From Nocardia aurantia (lineage in GTDB: Bacteria > Actinomycetota > Actinomycetes > Mycobacteriales > Mycobacteriaceae): DNA of 64,000 nt. Shown here piece after piece: positions 42,470 through 51,554 of the stretch; the stretch's first letter is position 1; each line of letters starts with the position of its first letter. Both the position numbers and the translations under genes were made by a program. The notes beneath the pieces are model-generated. The model saw nothing but the letters and a program-made list of their open reading frames with translations. It had not been told where the DNA came from and searched no databases. The stretch spans positions 1-64,000 of the forward strand of contig NZ_WEGI01000013.1 of the NCBI RefSeq assembly GCF_009604425.1, in the 5' to 3' direction.

Positions 42470-43726
42470 ATGGCTGTGTCCGATGATCGAACGAGCGACC
42501 GGCAACGGCTGCGGTGGGGCACGATCGCCGCATTCTCCTGTTTCCTCTACGGCTATTGCAGTGGCGTCGTCGCGGGCGCCCAGCTGTACTTCGGCCGCGA
42601 ATTCCGGCTCGGCACCGGCGCGCAGGGCGCGGTGGTGGCCATCTTCCTGCTCGGCGCGGCCGCCGGTGCGCTGATCGCGGGCCGGTGCGCGGACCGCTTC
42701 GGCCGCAAGCCCACTCTCTTCGCCGCCGGCGTGCTGTTCGGCCTCGGCCTGGTTCTGGCGCAGTTCGCGCCGAACGTCGGCGTGCTGCTGCTCTCGCGGG
42801 TCGCCCAGGGCGTCGCCGCGGGCCTGGCCTCGGCGGTGGTGCCCAGCTATCTGTCCGAGATCGCCGACGACGCGCACCGCGGGCGACTCGGCTCGATCAA
42901 CCAGCTCATGGTGACCCTCGGGTTGCTGGTGTCCTATCTGGTCAACCTGGCCTTCGCGGCGTCCGGCGACTGGCGCCGGATGTTCGGCGCGGGCCTGATC
43001 GCGGTGGTGCTGTTCCTGATCGCGCTGCCGACCGTCGCGGAATCGCCGGCGTGGCTGCGCCGCCGCGGTGAGGGCGCGCCGCAACCACCGCTGCGGGCGC
43101 TGTTCCGGTCGCCGGTGCGGCGGGCGGTCGTCCTCGGCACCGGCCTGTGTGTCCTGCAACAGTTCTGCGGCATCAACGCGGTGCTGTACTTCGCGCCGAC
43201 CATCATCGAGCAGACCGGGCTCGCGGCGACCGATTCGATCCTGTACTCGGTCTACATCGGCGCGCTGAACGTGGTGATGACGGAGGTGTCGATCACCCTG
43301 ATCGATCGTGCCGGCCGCCGGCCGTTGCTGCTGATCTCGACGGTCGCCATGACGATCGCGCTGATTCCGCTGGGCGCGAGCTTCCGCTGGGACCTGCCCG
43401 GCGGCAGCGTCACCGCGCTGATCTGCCTGCTCGCCTTCGTGGCCGCCTTCGCGATCGGCACGGGCCCGGTGGTGTGGCTGCTGGTGTCGGAACTGCTGCC
43501 GCCGCCGATGCGGGCCCGCGGCACGGGCCTGTGCACGACGGTGAACTGGCTCGCCAATTTCACCGTCAGCCAATCGTTCCTGCCCCTGATCCACGGCATC
43601 GGCCAGGGCCGCACGTTCTGGCTGTTCGCCGTGGTCTGCCTGCTCGGCACGGGCTTCGTCGCACACTGGGTGCCGGAGACCAAGGGCCGCACCGATGCCG
43701 AGATCGCGGTCGCGCTGGCGACGTGA
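42470..43726 (+). CDS. MFS sugar porter
   Basis: 418 residues, twelve membrane helices. Signatures: GRCADRFGRKP in loop 2-3, LSRVAQGVAAGLASAVVPSYLSEIA, QQFCGINAVLYFAPTI (the QQxxGxN sugar-porter motif) and VPETKGRTDAEI near the end. It belongs to the sugar:proton symporter family (XylE/GLUT-like). It follows the hexosamine operon by 171 bp and may import a related sugar. The ATG at 42470 lacks an RBS; TATATT at 42458-42463 could be a -10 for a leaderless mRNA. Confidence 0.92.
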   Translation: MAVSDDRTSDRQRLRWGTIAAFSCFLYGYCSGVVAGAQLYFGREFRLGTGAQGAVVAIFLLGAAAGALIAGRCADRFGRKPTLFAAGVLFGLGLVLAQFAPNVGVLLLSRVAQGVAAGLASAVVPSYLSEIADDAHRGRLGSINQLMVTLGLLVSYLVNLAFAASGDWRRMFGAGLIAVVLFLIALPTVAESPAWLRRRGEGAPQPPLRALFRSPVRRAVVLGTGLCVLQQFCGINAVLYFAPTIIEQTGLAATDSILYSVYIGALNVVMTEVSITLIDRAGRRPLLLISTVAMTIALIPLGASFRWDLPGGSVTALICLLAFVAAFAIGTGPVVWLLVSELLPPPMRARGTGLCTTVNWLANFTVSQSFLPLIHGIGQGRTFWLFAVVCLLGTGFVAHWVPETKGRTDAEIAVALAT

Positions 43727-43761
43727 ACGGTGGAACGCGTTCGCGGTGCGAGCAGTGAAAA

Positions 43762-43792
43762 CCGGACCGCCCGGGGCGACAGGGCGGTCCGG
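43762..43792 (+). terminator. terminator after the MFS gene
   Basis: A perfect 11-bp stem (43762-43772 with 43782-43792) with a 9-base loop, 36 bp after the porter stop. No T tract follows. Confidence 0.65.
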
Positions 43793-44091
43793 AACTTCGG
43801 AACGCCGCGACCACCCGGAGCTGTGCGGGGTCACGCCGATCACCTGACACTGTCTCCACCGAAACTGTGAAAACGCTTCACGTATCTCTGCGAATCCGCT
43901 GTGACAAACCATCGGCGGCGGGCGTTTTGCGCGCGTTGTCCCCGTACCGGTCGGTCCGCACGCTACAGTCCGCTCGGGCCGTGTGACTGCCCCGGCGCAG
44001 CTCGGGCCGGTGCTCGTGCCCCAACGCTCGATGTCGCTGTCCGTGCCGGTGTCCTCCCGCGTGGCGCCGCGCCGGCGAGATGGGAGGGTGG
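43793..44091. other. intergenic region, one small palindrome
   Basis: No gene seen. GTGAA-AACGC-TTCAC at 43867-43881 is a perfect 15-bp palindrome whose right half contains CGCTTCAC, the complement of GTGAAGCG found at 38450-38457 in the sugar operon divergent region. Confidence 0.3.
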
Positions 44092-44493
44092 ATGTCCGAC
44101 AACGGGTTTCGACCCGATCCGGTCGCGCGTGGGATGGATGCCTGCCGGATGCCCGCCGCGGTGCGTTCGGCGCAGGTACTCGCGCTCGGCCTGGCGCTGA
44201 TGGGGATCGTGTGCACGGCCGCGGCCGGATGGCTGTTCGGTACCCGCTCGGCGCTGGTCACCTCGCTGGCCTTCGTGCCGAGCTGGCTGCTCGGCCTGCT
44301 GGCGCTGGCCTTCGGCGCGGTCGGCAGCGGGATCCGGATCGGCGCGATCGGGCTGGCGGCCCTGAACATGGCGTGGACCGTCCCGTCGATCACGATGGGT
44401 CACCCGCCCGGCTGGCTGGGACCGGCCGGTTCGATCGGGCTGATCGTGCTGATGTTCCGGCCCGCCGCCCGGGACTGGTTCGAGGATTGGTAG
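44092..44493 (+). CDS. small membrane protein of unknown function
   Basis: 133 residues with about four predicted membrane helices (VLALGLALMGIVCTAAAGWLF; FVPSWLLGLLALAFGAV; IRIGAIGLAALNMAW; the last before RPAARDWFEDW). I do not recognise a family. GGGAGGG just upstream supports the ATG at 44092 over the in-frame ATG at 44080. It stands alone 87 bp before the ABC importer operon. Confidence 0.72.
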   Translation: MSDNGFRPDPVARGMDACRMPAAVRSAQVLALGLALMGIVCTAAAGWLFGTRSALVTSLAFVPSWLLGLLALAFGAVGSGIRIGAIGLAALNMAWTVPSITMGHPPGWLGPAGSIGLIVLMFRPAARDWFEDW

Positions 44494-44580
44494 CCCGTTC
44501 CGAACACGGTCGTAACATCGGCGAAACCTGGTGTGCCGATTCGCAATGCCGGTGCAACCACGTGCTCCTACTGTGACGGG

Positions 44581-45558
44581 ATGAGTTCGGAAACCGCCGC
44601 CGCCACCGGCATTCACATCAGCGGATTGAGCAAGACCTTCCGGGTGGGTCGGCGCGCGGTGCCGGCACTGGACTCGGTCGACCTGCACACCGATCAGGGC
44701 GCCTTTCTGTCGCTGCTCGGGCCCTCGGGCTGTGGGAAATCGACGGTGCTGCGCATTCTGGCCGGTCTGGAGACGCCGACCGCCGGGACGGCGCGCATCG
44801 ACGGTTCCACCCCGGCCGAGCTGCGCCGCCGCCACGAGTTCGGGATCGCCTTCCAGGATTCGGCGCTGTTGCCGTGGCGCAGTGTGGAATCCAATATCAA
44901 GCTGCCGTTGCAGGTCGCGGGGCTGCCGGTGGAGCCGGCCGAGATTGCCGAGTTGATCGAGCTGGTCGGCCTGCAGGGCTTCGAGAAGGCCAAGCCAGCG
45001 CAGCTGTCCGGCGGTATGCGACAACGGGTTTCGATCGCGCGGGCCCTGGTGGTCAAGCCGACGGTGCTGCTGCTGGACGAACCGTTCGGCGCGCTCGACG
45101 ACATGACCCGGCAGCGGCTGAATCTGGAACTGCTGCGGATCTGGACCGAGAAGCCCGCCACCACCCTGATGGTGACGCACGGCATCGCCGAGGCGGTCTT
45201 CCTGTCCGACGTGGTCGCGGTGATGAGCCCGCGGCCGGGGCGGGTCGTGCAGATGGTGGAGATCGACCTGCCGCGGCCGCGGACGCCGGAGATGATGCGC
45301 ACGCCGGAATTCCACAAGTTGCACGACTATCTGTCGGAACTGCTGTTCGGGCGCAACGGCGACGGGGGGATCGAGGGTGATGCCGAGGCGCTGGACATCG
45401 CCGCGGCGGCACCGGACGTGATCGCCGCGGACGAGGGCATCGGGGCGGCGCCGCAGGACGGCAGCGCCGCCGGGACCTCGGGCGGCACGGGGGCAGAGTC
45501 GCCGGATGCCGGGGCCGCCGACGGCACCACGGCCGAATCGCTGGACGGCGCCCGGTGA
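44581..45558 (+). CDS. ABC transporter ATPase, nitrate/sulfonate/THI5 class, with low-complexity tail
   Basis: 325 residues. Walker A GPSGCGKST, Q-loop FQDSALLPWRSV, signature LSGGMRQRVSIAR, Walker B VLLLDEPFGALDDMTR and switch His in VTHGIAEAVF place it in the SsuB/TauB/NrtD/ThiZ class. The last ~65 residues (from GDGGIEGDAE) are a Gly/Ala/Asp/Ser-rich tail that is not part of the fold. Start: ATG 44581. It drives the two permeases that follow; the next start overlaps its stop (GTGA). Confidence 0.92.
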   Translation: MSSETAAATGIHISGLSKTFRVGRRAVPALDSVDLHTDQGAFLSLLGPSGCGKSTVLRILAGLETPTAGTARIDGSTPAELRRRHEFGIAFQDSALLPWRSVESNIKLPLQVAGLPVEPAEIAELIELVGLQGFEKAKPAQLSGGMRQRVSIARALVVKPTVLLLDEPFGALDDMTRQRLNLELLRIWTEKPATTLMVTHGIAEAVFLSDVVAVMSPRPGRVVQMVEIDLPRPRTPEMMRTPEFHKLHDYLSELLFGRNGDGGIEGDAEALDIAAAAPDVIAADEGIGAAPQDGSAAGTSGGTGAESPDAGAADGTTAESLDGAR

Positions 45559-46319
45559 ACGGGCGGGCGGGCCGGGGCCTCAGTGGCGCGATCGGTGTCG
45601 TGGCCCTGATCGTCTTGTGGTGGCTGCTGGCCGAATTGAAGGTCGCCGGTGGCACCATCCCCGGTCCGTGGACGGTGCTGCACACCATGTACACCGACGG
45701 CTGGGGACTGTACGGCCCGAACTTCCGGATCACCGCGCTCGGCGCGCTGAAGGGGTTCGTGTGGGGCAACGTGCTGGCCATCGGACTGGCGGTCCTCGTG
45801 CTGCTGGTACCGCCGATCGAATCGCTGGCCACCCAGCTGGCGATCCTGAGTTACTGCACCCCGCTGCTGGCGCTGGGGCCGATCATCCTGGTGGTCTTCG
45901 GCGGCCGGACGCCGACGGTGTTCCTGGCGGGGATGTACTGCTTCTTCACCACCATGGTGGGCACGGTGGCCGGGCTGCGCTCGGCCGATCGCACCAGCCT
46001 GGATCTGGTGCGCGCCTACGGCGGTGGCCGCTGGCAACGGCTGTGGCGGGTGCAGTTGATCGCGGCGCTGCCGAACACGTTGGCGGCGTTGAAGATCGCG
46101 GCGCCGTCGGCGGTGCTGGGCGCGATCCTCGGTGAATATCTGGGCGGTGTGGACACCGGGATCGGGGTGGCGCTGACGGCCGCGCAGAACTCCTACAACG
46201 TGCCCCGCACCTGGGGGATGGCGCTGGCCGCGGCGGCGCTGGCGGGCGTGGGTTATCTGCTGGTGAGCCTGCTGGCCCGGGCGCTGCGGCCGTGGACCGG
46301 AGCGGAGGCACGGGCGTGA
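45555..46319 (+). CDS. ABC transporter permease, SsuC/TauC/ThiX class
   Basis: 254 residues, about six membrane helices. The coupling loop LVRAYGGGRWQRLWRVQLIAALPNTLAALKIAAPSAVLGAILGEYLGG is typical of this class. GTG 45555 overlaps the ATPase stop, so it is coupled to it. It is joined by a second, different permease, so the channel is probably a heterodimer, unlike most sulfonate importers that use a homodimer. Confidence 0.9.
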   Translation: MNGRAGRGLSGAIGVVALIVLWWLLAELKVAGGTIPGPWTVLHTMYTDGWGLYGPNFRITALGALKGFVWGNVLAIGLAVLVLLVPPIESLATQLAILSYCTPLLALGPIILVVFGGRTPTVFLAGMYCFFTTMVGTVAGLRSADRTSLDLVRAYGGGRWQRLWRVQLIAALPNTLAALKIAAPSAVLGAILGEYLGGVDTGIGVALTAAQNSYNVPRTWGMALAAAALAGVGYLLVSLLARALRPWTGAEARA

Positions 46320-47113
46320 ACGTGGTGCGCAGAATCGCGAAATTCCTTTTCCCCCTGTTGATCTCGGTGATCCTCATGGGGGTGATCTGGACCGTCTTCC
46401 TGAAGGCGTTCCCACAGGTCGGGCCGCGGGTGGGCAAGACCCCCGCGGACGTGTGGCGGTATCTGATCACCGGGCCGACCGCCGACACCGCGCGGCAGGC
46501 GATCCTGGCCGATCTGCGGATCACGTTGCAGGATGCCGCTCTCGGGTTCGGCGTCGGCATGCTGGCGGCGCTGGCGCTGGCGGCGCTGTTCGTCACCGTG
46601 CCGGCCGCCGAGCGGTCGTTCATGCCGGTGGCCCTGTTGCTGAGGTCGGTGCCGCTGGTGGCGCTCACGCCGATCATCGTGCTGGTGTGCGGGCGCGGTC
46701 CGGGCGGGGTGACCACCATGGCGGCCATCGTCGTGCTGTTCCCGGCACTGGTGCTGATCATGACCGGATTGCGCGGGGCGCCACAGCAGGCCGTCGAGCT
46801 GATCGCGGTCTACGGTGGCTCGCGCTGGACCGCGCTGCGCATGGTCGCGGTGCCGGCCGCGCTGCCGACGGTGTTCGCGGCGGCCCGGATCTCGGTGCCG
46901 GGTGCGCTGATCGGCGCACTGCTCGGTGAGTGGCTCGGTAGCGGCAAGGGGCTGGGCTCCAGCATGATCCGGGCCGTGGCGAGCTTCCAGTACAACAAGC
47001 TGTGGGCCTCGATCGTGCTGGTCACGCTGGTATCGGTGCTGCTGTACGCGATCGTCGGCGTGCTGGAGAACCTGGTGCTGGCCCGGTTCGGACCGGAGGC
47101 GGGCCGGTCCTGA
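46316..47113 (+). CDS. ABC transporter permease, second subunit
   Basis: 265 residues, about six membrane helices. The coupling loop ELIAVYGGSRWTALRMVAVPAALPTVFAAARISVPGALIGALLGEWLGSG is clear. GTG 46316 overlaps the first permease stop as GTGA. The two permeases are related but diverged. This pairing is common in actinobacterial importers with a THI5-like binding protein. Confidence 0.9.
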   Translation: MNVVRRIAKFLFPLLISVILMGVIWTVFLKAFPQVGPRVGKTPADVWRYLITGPTADTARQAILADLRITLQDAALGFGVGMLAALALAALFVTVPAAERSFMPVALLLRSVPLVALTPIIVLVCGRGPGGVTTMAAIVVLFPALVLIMTGLRGAPQQAVELIAVYGGSRWTALRMVAVPAALPTVFAAARISVPGALIGALLGEWLGSGKGLGSSMIRAVASFQYNKLWASIVLVTLVSVLLYAIVGVLENLVLARFGPEAGRS

Positions 47114-47225
47114 GTTTACTTGCAGCACACAATTTTACATCGCGGGAACAATGCATTTACCTGGGATACACAGCTGTCGCACCGAAAGCAAAGTATCCGA
47201 AATCGAAACACCTTACATTTCCGAC

Positions 47226-48326
47226 ATGACTCGCGTGACAGGCCCCTTGCCGGCCCAGAAGTTCGCCGTGGACCGTCGGTCCTTCCTTCGTTTCTCGGTA
47301 CTCGCCGGAGCTGTGGCAGGCGGTGCCGGAGTGCTTGCCGCATGCGGGAACTCGTCCTCGTCCGGTGGCGGCGGCACCTCGGCCGACGGTTCGAAGTTCG
47401 GAACCGTGGCGATCCAGTTGTCCTGGTTGAAGAACATCGAATTCGCCGGCGAGTTCTTCGCCGACAGCAAGGGCTACTACAAGGACGCCGGTTTCGGGAA
47501 GGTCGATCTGATCGCCGGTGGCGCGGCGGGCACCACGGTGGAGGCCGGTCTGGACACCAAGAAGGTCTGGCTGGGCATGTCGGCCCCGATGCTGACCGCG
47601 CCGGCCGTGCTGGAGGGCCTGCCGGCGAAGATCGTGGGCACCACCTATCAGAAGAACCCCTTCTGCATCGTCAGCTCGGCGGCCAAGCCGATCAAGTCGC
47701 CGCAGGACATGAAGGGCCGCAAGATCGGCGTGCAGGACGGCAACCAGCTGGTGTTCGGCGCGCTGCTGTCGGCCAACGGGCTCACCCCCAGCGACGTCAC
47801 CATCGTTCCGGCGCAATACGATCCGACACCGCTGGCCAGCGGTGAGGTGGACGGCTGGGTCAGCTACGTGACCAACGAGCCGATCACGCTGGCGGCCAAG
47901 GGTTTCCAGAACACCAACTTCCTGTTCGCGGATTACGGGCTGCCACTGGTGGCCGAGACGCTGACCGTCCGGCAGGAGACCATCGACAAGGATCGCGAGA
48001 AGCTGAAGGCGTTCCTGGTCGCGGAGATCAAGGGCTGGAAGGACGCCGTCGCGAATCCGGCGGAATCGGCCCGGCTGGCCGCCGAGGTCTACGGCAAGGA
48101 TCAGCATCTGGAGGTCGCCGAGCAGACCGCGGAGGCGAAGGCGCAGAACGATCTGGTCGTCTCCGCCGACACGAAGGCCAACGGGTTGTTCACCATCACC
48201 GATCAATTGGTCACGCAGAACATCGAGGCCCTCGGCAAGGCGAAGATCAGTATCAAGGCCGATCAGCTGTTCGATCTGTCCGTGCTGAAAGAGGTCTACG
48301 CCGAGCATCCGGAGCTGAAGAGCTGA
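47226..48326 (+). CDS. THI5/NMT1-like ABC substrate-binding lipoprotein
   Basis: 366 residues. The N-terminus carries a twin-arginine motif RRSFLR (Arg17-Arg18) and a lipobox VLAAC with Cys40, so it is probably exported folded by Tat and lipid-anchored. The fold is NMT1/THI5-like (SWLKNIEFAGEFFADSKGYYKDAG, LIAGGAAGTTVEAGLDTK, SGEVDGWVSYVTNEP). Members bind pyrimidine precursors, sulfonates, nucleobase-like rings or other amphipathic ligands. The 112-bp leader (47114-47225) is AT-rich and likely holds its own promoter. The substrate is unknown; purine or ureide compounds are suggested by neighbours only. Confidence 0.88.
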   Translation: MTRVTGPLPAQKFAVDRRSFLRFSVLAGAVAGGAGVLAACGNSSSSGGGGTSADGSKFGTVAIQLSWLKNIEFAGEFFADSKGYYKDAGFGKVDLIAGGAAGTTVEAGLDTKKVWLGMSAPMLTAPAVLEGLPAKIVGTTYQKNPFCIVSSAAKPIKSPQDMKGRKIGVQDGNQLVFGALLSANGLTPSDVTIVPAQYDPTPLASGEVDGWVSYVTNEPITLAAKGFQNTNFLFADYGLPLVAETLTVRQETIDKDREKLKAFLVAEIKGWKDAVANPAESARLAAEVYGKDQHLEVAEQTAEAKAQNDLVVSADTKANGLFTITDQLVTQNIEALGKAKISIKADQLFDLSVLKEVYAEHPELKS

Positions 48327-48340
48327 TCGGATCGCGGACG

Positions 48341-48363
48341 CACCCCGAGCCGGCCTCGGGGTG
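48341..48363 (+). terminator. terminator after the binding-protein gene
   Basis: A perfect 9-bp stem (48341-48349 with 48355-48363), loop CCGGC, 14 bp after the stop. No strong T tract. The remaining gap to 48549 contains an AT-richer piece (48384-48412) that may be the promoter of the cupin gene. Confidence 0.6.
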
Positions 48364-48549
48364 TGGTACCGCGTTCGGACCTCCGGCAAATGTATGATGC
48401 GTCACCTTTTTCGGCCCGGTGGCCGCGCCACCAGCGCGCTCGTCTCCGGTTCACCCGTCATTCCCGAAGCTGGGAATTGTCTGTGTGGCAGGGATGCCCG
48501 ATAGTTCGGGGCGAAATCACCGAGCCGGAGCGATTGCGAGTGATGTGAG

Positions 48550-49005
48550 ATGAGTCGGATGGTCAAATCCGTCCGGGTGGTGCGGTCGGCCGACACCGCC
48601 GAAGTGTTCGGTCCGCAGCGGCAACGGCTCACGCCGTGTATCACCACGGAAGTCTGTGGAGCCGAAGGGATTTCGGCCGGTACCGTGTACATGCCGCCGG
48701 GCGGGATGTCCCGGGCGCACTACCACGCCCACAGTGAGATCGTCGTGTTCTGCCTGCGTGGCGACGCGGCGACGCTGATCGGTCCCGAGCTGGAACCGTA
48801 CTTCCACGGTCCCGGCGAATTCATCTACATCCCCGAAGGAGTCGTCCACGTCGCCGTGAATCTCGGTGTCGCGGACGACCTCGTCGCCGTCGAGATGCGA
48901 ACCGACCCGCAGTTCAACGACGATGTGGTGCTGACCCCGGAGCACGACGAGGCCGCCGCCGCGGTCGCCGCGCGGTTGCGCGCCGAACTCGCGGTCACGG
49001 CGTGA
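48550..49005 (+). CDS. cupin domain protein
   Basis: 151 residues, one beta barrel. Metal-site motif 1 is AHYHAHSEIVVFCLRG and motif 2 is PGEFIYIPEGVVHVAVNLG. The three histidines and the glutamate of a metal cupin are present. It could be a small dioxygenase, isomerase or ligand binder. Its stop overlaps the aminotransferase start as GTGA, so the two act in one pathway. It is half the size of the bicupin ureidoglycine hydrolase. Confidence 0.85.
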   Translation: MSRMVKSVRVVRSADTAEVFGPQRQRLTPCITTEVCGAEGISAGTVYMPPGGMSRAHYHAHSEIVVFCLRGDAATLIGPELEPYFHGPGEFIYIPEGVVHVAVNLGVADDLVAVEMRTDPQFNDDVVLTPEHDEAAAAVAARLRAELAVTA

Positions 49006-50183
49006 ACGAACACAAGCGCAGCCACGCCGCCGTGGCCACGCGCAGCGGGCCGATCGATGAGCTGTTCGCCGCCGCCGCGCGCTGGCCGGATCTGATCTCG
49101 TTCGCGGCGGGTGCGCCGGATCCGGCCCTGCTGCCGGTCGAGTCGATCGCCGGACTCACCGCGGCGGCGCTCGACCGGCAGGGCCGGGCCGCCTTGCAGT
49201 ACGGGCTCACCGGCGGCCTGCCCGCATTGCAGGCACTGTCCCGGGAACTGTTGTCCGAGCGTGGAATCGACTGCGCGATCGGCGACATCCACATCGCCAC
49301 CGGCGCGTCCGGCGCCCTGCACAACATCTGCCTGGCGACCCTCGACCGCGGCGACGTGGTACTGGTCGAGACCCCTACGCACGGACCGGCGGTCACGCTG
49401 TTCCGCAGTCACGGCGCGACCGTGATCGGGGTCGACTGCGACGAATCCGGGGTGCTGCCCGACGCGCTCGACGAAGCGATCCGGCGGCACCGGCCCGCCT
49501 TCGTCTATCTGATGCCGACCTTCCACAACCCGACCGGCCGCACCATGCCCGCCGACCGCCGGGCGCGGACGGCCGAGGTGATCCGGCGGCACCGGACGCT
49601 GGTGATCGAGGACGACGTCTACGCGGAACTGCGCTACCGCGGGACCGAGGTGCCCGCGCTGGCCTCGTTCGTGCCGGGGCTCTGCGCCTACCTCACCTCG
49701 CTGTCGAAATCCGTCGCGCCCGCGCTGCGGATCGGGATCACGGTGCTGCCGCCGGCGTTGCTGCGCGATGTGCTGGTGCTCAAACAGGGCATCGACATGC
49801 AGACGTCCTCCTTCACCCAGGCGCTCGCCGCGGAATTCCTCGGCGGGCCCACGCGGGCGGCGCACCGGCGACGGCTGGTCGAGCACTACGCGGCCAAACT
49901 GGACCGGCTCGCCGGTGCGCTGGGTGAACACCTCGGGCCGGAATTCCGCTGGACCGTTCCCGACGGCGGGTTGTTCGTCTGGGTCGAGGGACCGCCGGGT
50001 TTCGACGCCGGCGCGGTGTTGCCGGCCGCGCTCGACCACGGGGTCGCCTTCCTGCCGGGCAGCCATTTCTATGCCGACGGCGGCGCGGACCACGCCCACA
50101 CCCTGCGGCTGAGTTTCTCCGCGGTACCGATCGAGGCCATCGATCGGGGCGTCGCGGCGCTGGCCGAGGTGTGCCGGCTGTGA
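49002..50183 (+). CDS. PLP-dependent class I/II aminotransferase
   Basis: 393 residues of the fold-type I aminotransferase family. The PLP-lysine motif is TSLSKSVAPALRIG, and MPTFHNPTGRTM (the NPTG loop) and EDDVYAELRY are typical. It looks like the catalytic half of a MocR protein or an AAA/2-aminoadipate-type aminotransferase without the DNA-binding domain. GTG 49002 overlaps the cupin gene and its own stop overlaps the next gene, so the three form one operon. The substrate is unknown. Confidence 0.9.
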   Translation: MNEHKRSHAAVATRSGPIDELFAAAARWPDLISFAAGAPDPALLPVESIAGLTAAALDRQGRAALQYGLTGGLPALQALSRELLSERGIDCAIGDIHIATGASGALHNICLATLDRGDVVLVETPTHGPAVTLFRSHGATVIGVDCDESGVLPDALDEAIRRHRPAFVYLMPTFHNPTGRTMPADRRARTAEVIRRHRTLVIEDDVYAELRYRGTEVPALASFVPGLCAYLTSLSKSVAPALRIGITVLPPALLRDVLVLKQGIDMQTSSFTQALAAEFLGGPTRAAHRRRLVEHYAAKLDRLAGALGEHLGPEFRWTVPDGGLFVWVEGPPGFDAGAVLPAALDHGVAFLPGSHFYADGGADHAHTLRLSFSAVPIEAIDRGVAALAEVCRL

Positions 50184-50557
50184 CCTCGCAGGCGCATCCG
50201 ATCGTCGGAGTGTGGGAGGTGACCGCGCCCGATGCGCCGTTCCCGCACCACGTCATGACCTTTCACGCCGACGGCACGATGGCGCAGTCCAATCCGGATC
50301 TCGGCAACCGCGGCACCAGCGACAGCGGCGGGATGGGGATCTGGCGGGCCGACGGCGGCGAGATCGCCGGGAAATTCGTCGAATACACGGTGGATCGGGC
50401 GGAGCCTTCGATCGTCCGGCGGGGCGTGGTGGAATTCCGGATGGTGGTGGCTGCCGACGAGTTCCGCGGCGACGCCGCGGCCACCTTCGCCCGGCTGCCG
50501 GACGGGCCGGTCACCGAGCCGGCGCGTACTTCGTTGTACGGCAGGCGATTGCGCTGA
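50180..50557 (+). CDS. small conserved-looking protein of unknown function
   Basis: 125 residues with a lipocalin-like opening, PIVGVWEVTAPDAPFPHHVMTFHADGTMAQSNPD, and a central DSGGMGIWRADGGEIAGKFVEYTVD. I do not recognise a named family; the G-x-W start and later strands suggest a small beta barrel. No signal peptide. GTG 50180 overlaps the aminotransferase stop. It ends directly against the convergent XdhC gene. Confidence 0.72.
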   Translation: MTSQAHPIVGVWEVTAPDAPFPHHVMTFHADGTMAQSNPDLGNRGTSDSGGMGIWRADGGEIAGKFVEYTVDRAEPSIVRRGVVEFRMVVAADEFRGDAAATFARLPDGPVTEPARTSLYGRRLR

Positions 50558-51541
50558 TCAGGCGGCGGCCATGGTGGCCGTCGCGCGGGACCGGAGGGCG
50601 AGCATCTCGGCGGCGACCGCGATCGCGGTCTCCATCGGGGTGTGCGCGCCGATGTCGAGGCCGGCGGGCGCGCACAGCCGGCCCAGGGTCATATCGTCGA
50701 ATCCACCGGCCCGCAGCGCCTCGATCCGCCGCAGGTGGGCGTTGCGGGAGCCCAGGGCACCCAGATAACCGAAGTCCTGCAGCCGCAACGCGACCGTCAG
50801 CACGGGGACCTCGAATTTGGGGTCCTGGGAGACCAGGACCAGGGCGGTCGAGCCGTCGATGCGACCGGCCGCGGCCTCCGCGTTCAGGTACCGGTGCGGC
50901 CATTCGACCACGACCTCCGCGCCCGGGAACGACTGCGGCGACGCGAAGGCCTCACGCGCGTCGCACACGGTGACCCGGTAGCCGAGCAGCCGGGCCTGCA
51001 CGGTGAGCGCCGACGCGAACGGGTTGGCGCCGAAGATGATCATGCGCGGCGGCGCGGTGTACGAGCGGACGAAGATGTCGGACTCCGGTAACGACACCAG
51101 TTCGGTGTTGTGCTTGCGCTCGGTGACCAGGTGCTGGCCGATGACCTCCGGATCGGTGTGCCACACCACGGTGAACACCGTGACCGGTTTGTGCGCGAAG
51201 ATCTCCTGCGCGACGGTCGGGAACTCCGGGAAATGGCCGCGGGAGAAGGGTTCCACGAACACGTCGATGGTGCCGCAGTCGGTGCCCACCTCCAGGCCGG
51301 AGGTCGGATCGAAGCGCCGCAGCTCCCGCCGCCCGGTGGCCGCGGCGATCCGTGCCGTCTCCAGTACCGCCGCCTCGTAACAGCCGTCCGACACGGTGCC
51401 GTGCACCCCGCCGTCGGGGTCCACCAGCATCGCCGAGCCCACCGGTAAGGGAGACGAGCCGAAGGTGCGGACGAGCGTCGCCAGGCCGCCGACTCGGCCG
51501 CTCTGCCACACCCGCATCATATCTTCGAGAATGTCGCGCAT
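50558..51541 (-). CDS. XdhC-family molybdenum enzyme maturation factor
   Basis: 327 residues. The XdhC/CoxI N-terminal part has VRTFGSSPLPVGSAMLVDPDGGVHGTVSDGCYEAAV and the C-terminal XdhC Rossmann domain has MIIFGANPFASALTVQARLLGYRVTVCDAR and GYLGALGSRNAHLRRIEALR. XdhC binds molybdenum cofactor, helps add its terminal sulfur and delivers it to xanthine dehydrogenase. ATG 51541 has GGGAG upstream. It is 13 bp after the MobA-like gene, one operon. Confidence 0.92.
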   Translation of the reverse strand: MRDILEDMMRVWQSGRVGGLATLVRTFGSSPLPVGSAMLVDPDGGVHGTVSDGCYEAAVLETARIAAATGRRELRRFDPTSGLEVGTDCGTIDVFVEPFSRGHFPEFPTVAQEIFAHKPVTVFTVVWHTDPEVIGQHLVTERKHNTELVSLPESDIFVRSYTAPPRMIIFGANPFASALTVQARLLGYRVTVCDAREAFASPQSFPGAEVVVEWPHRYLNAEAAAGRIDGSTALVLVSQDPKFEVPVLTVALRLQDFGYLGALGSRNAHLRRIEALRAGGFDDMTLGRLCAPAGLDIGAHTPMETAIAVAAEMLALRSRATATMAAA

Positions 51542-51554
51542 CACAGGCTCCCGA

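Noticed and set aside
49002..50183. The aminotransferase as ureidoglycine-glyoxylate aminotransferase and the cupin as ureidoglycine hydrolase
   Set aside because: The aminotransferase is a class I/II type whereas PucG is class V, and the cupin is single-domain where the hydrolase is a bicupin.
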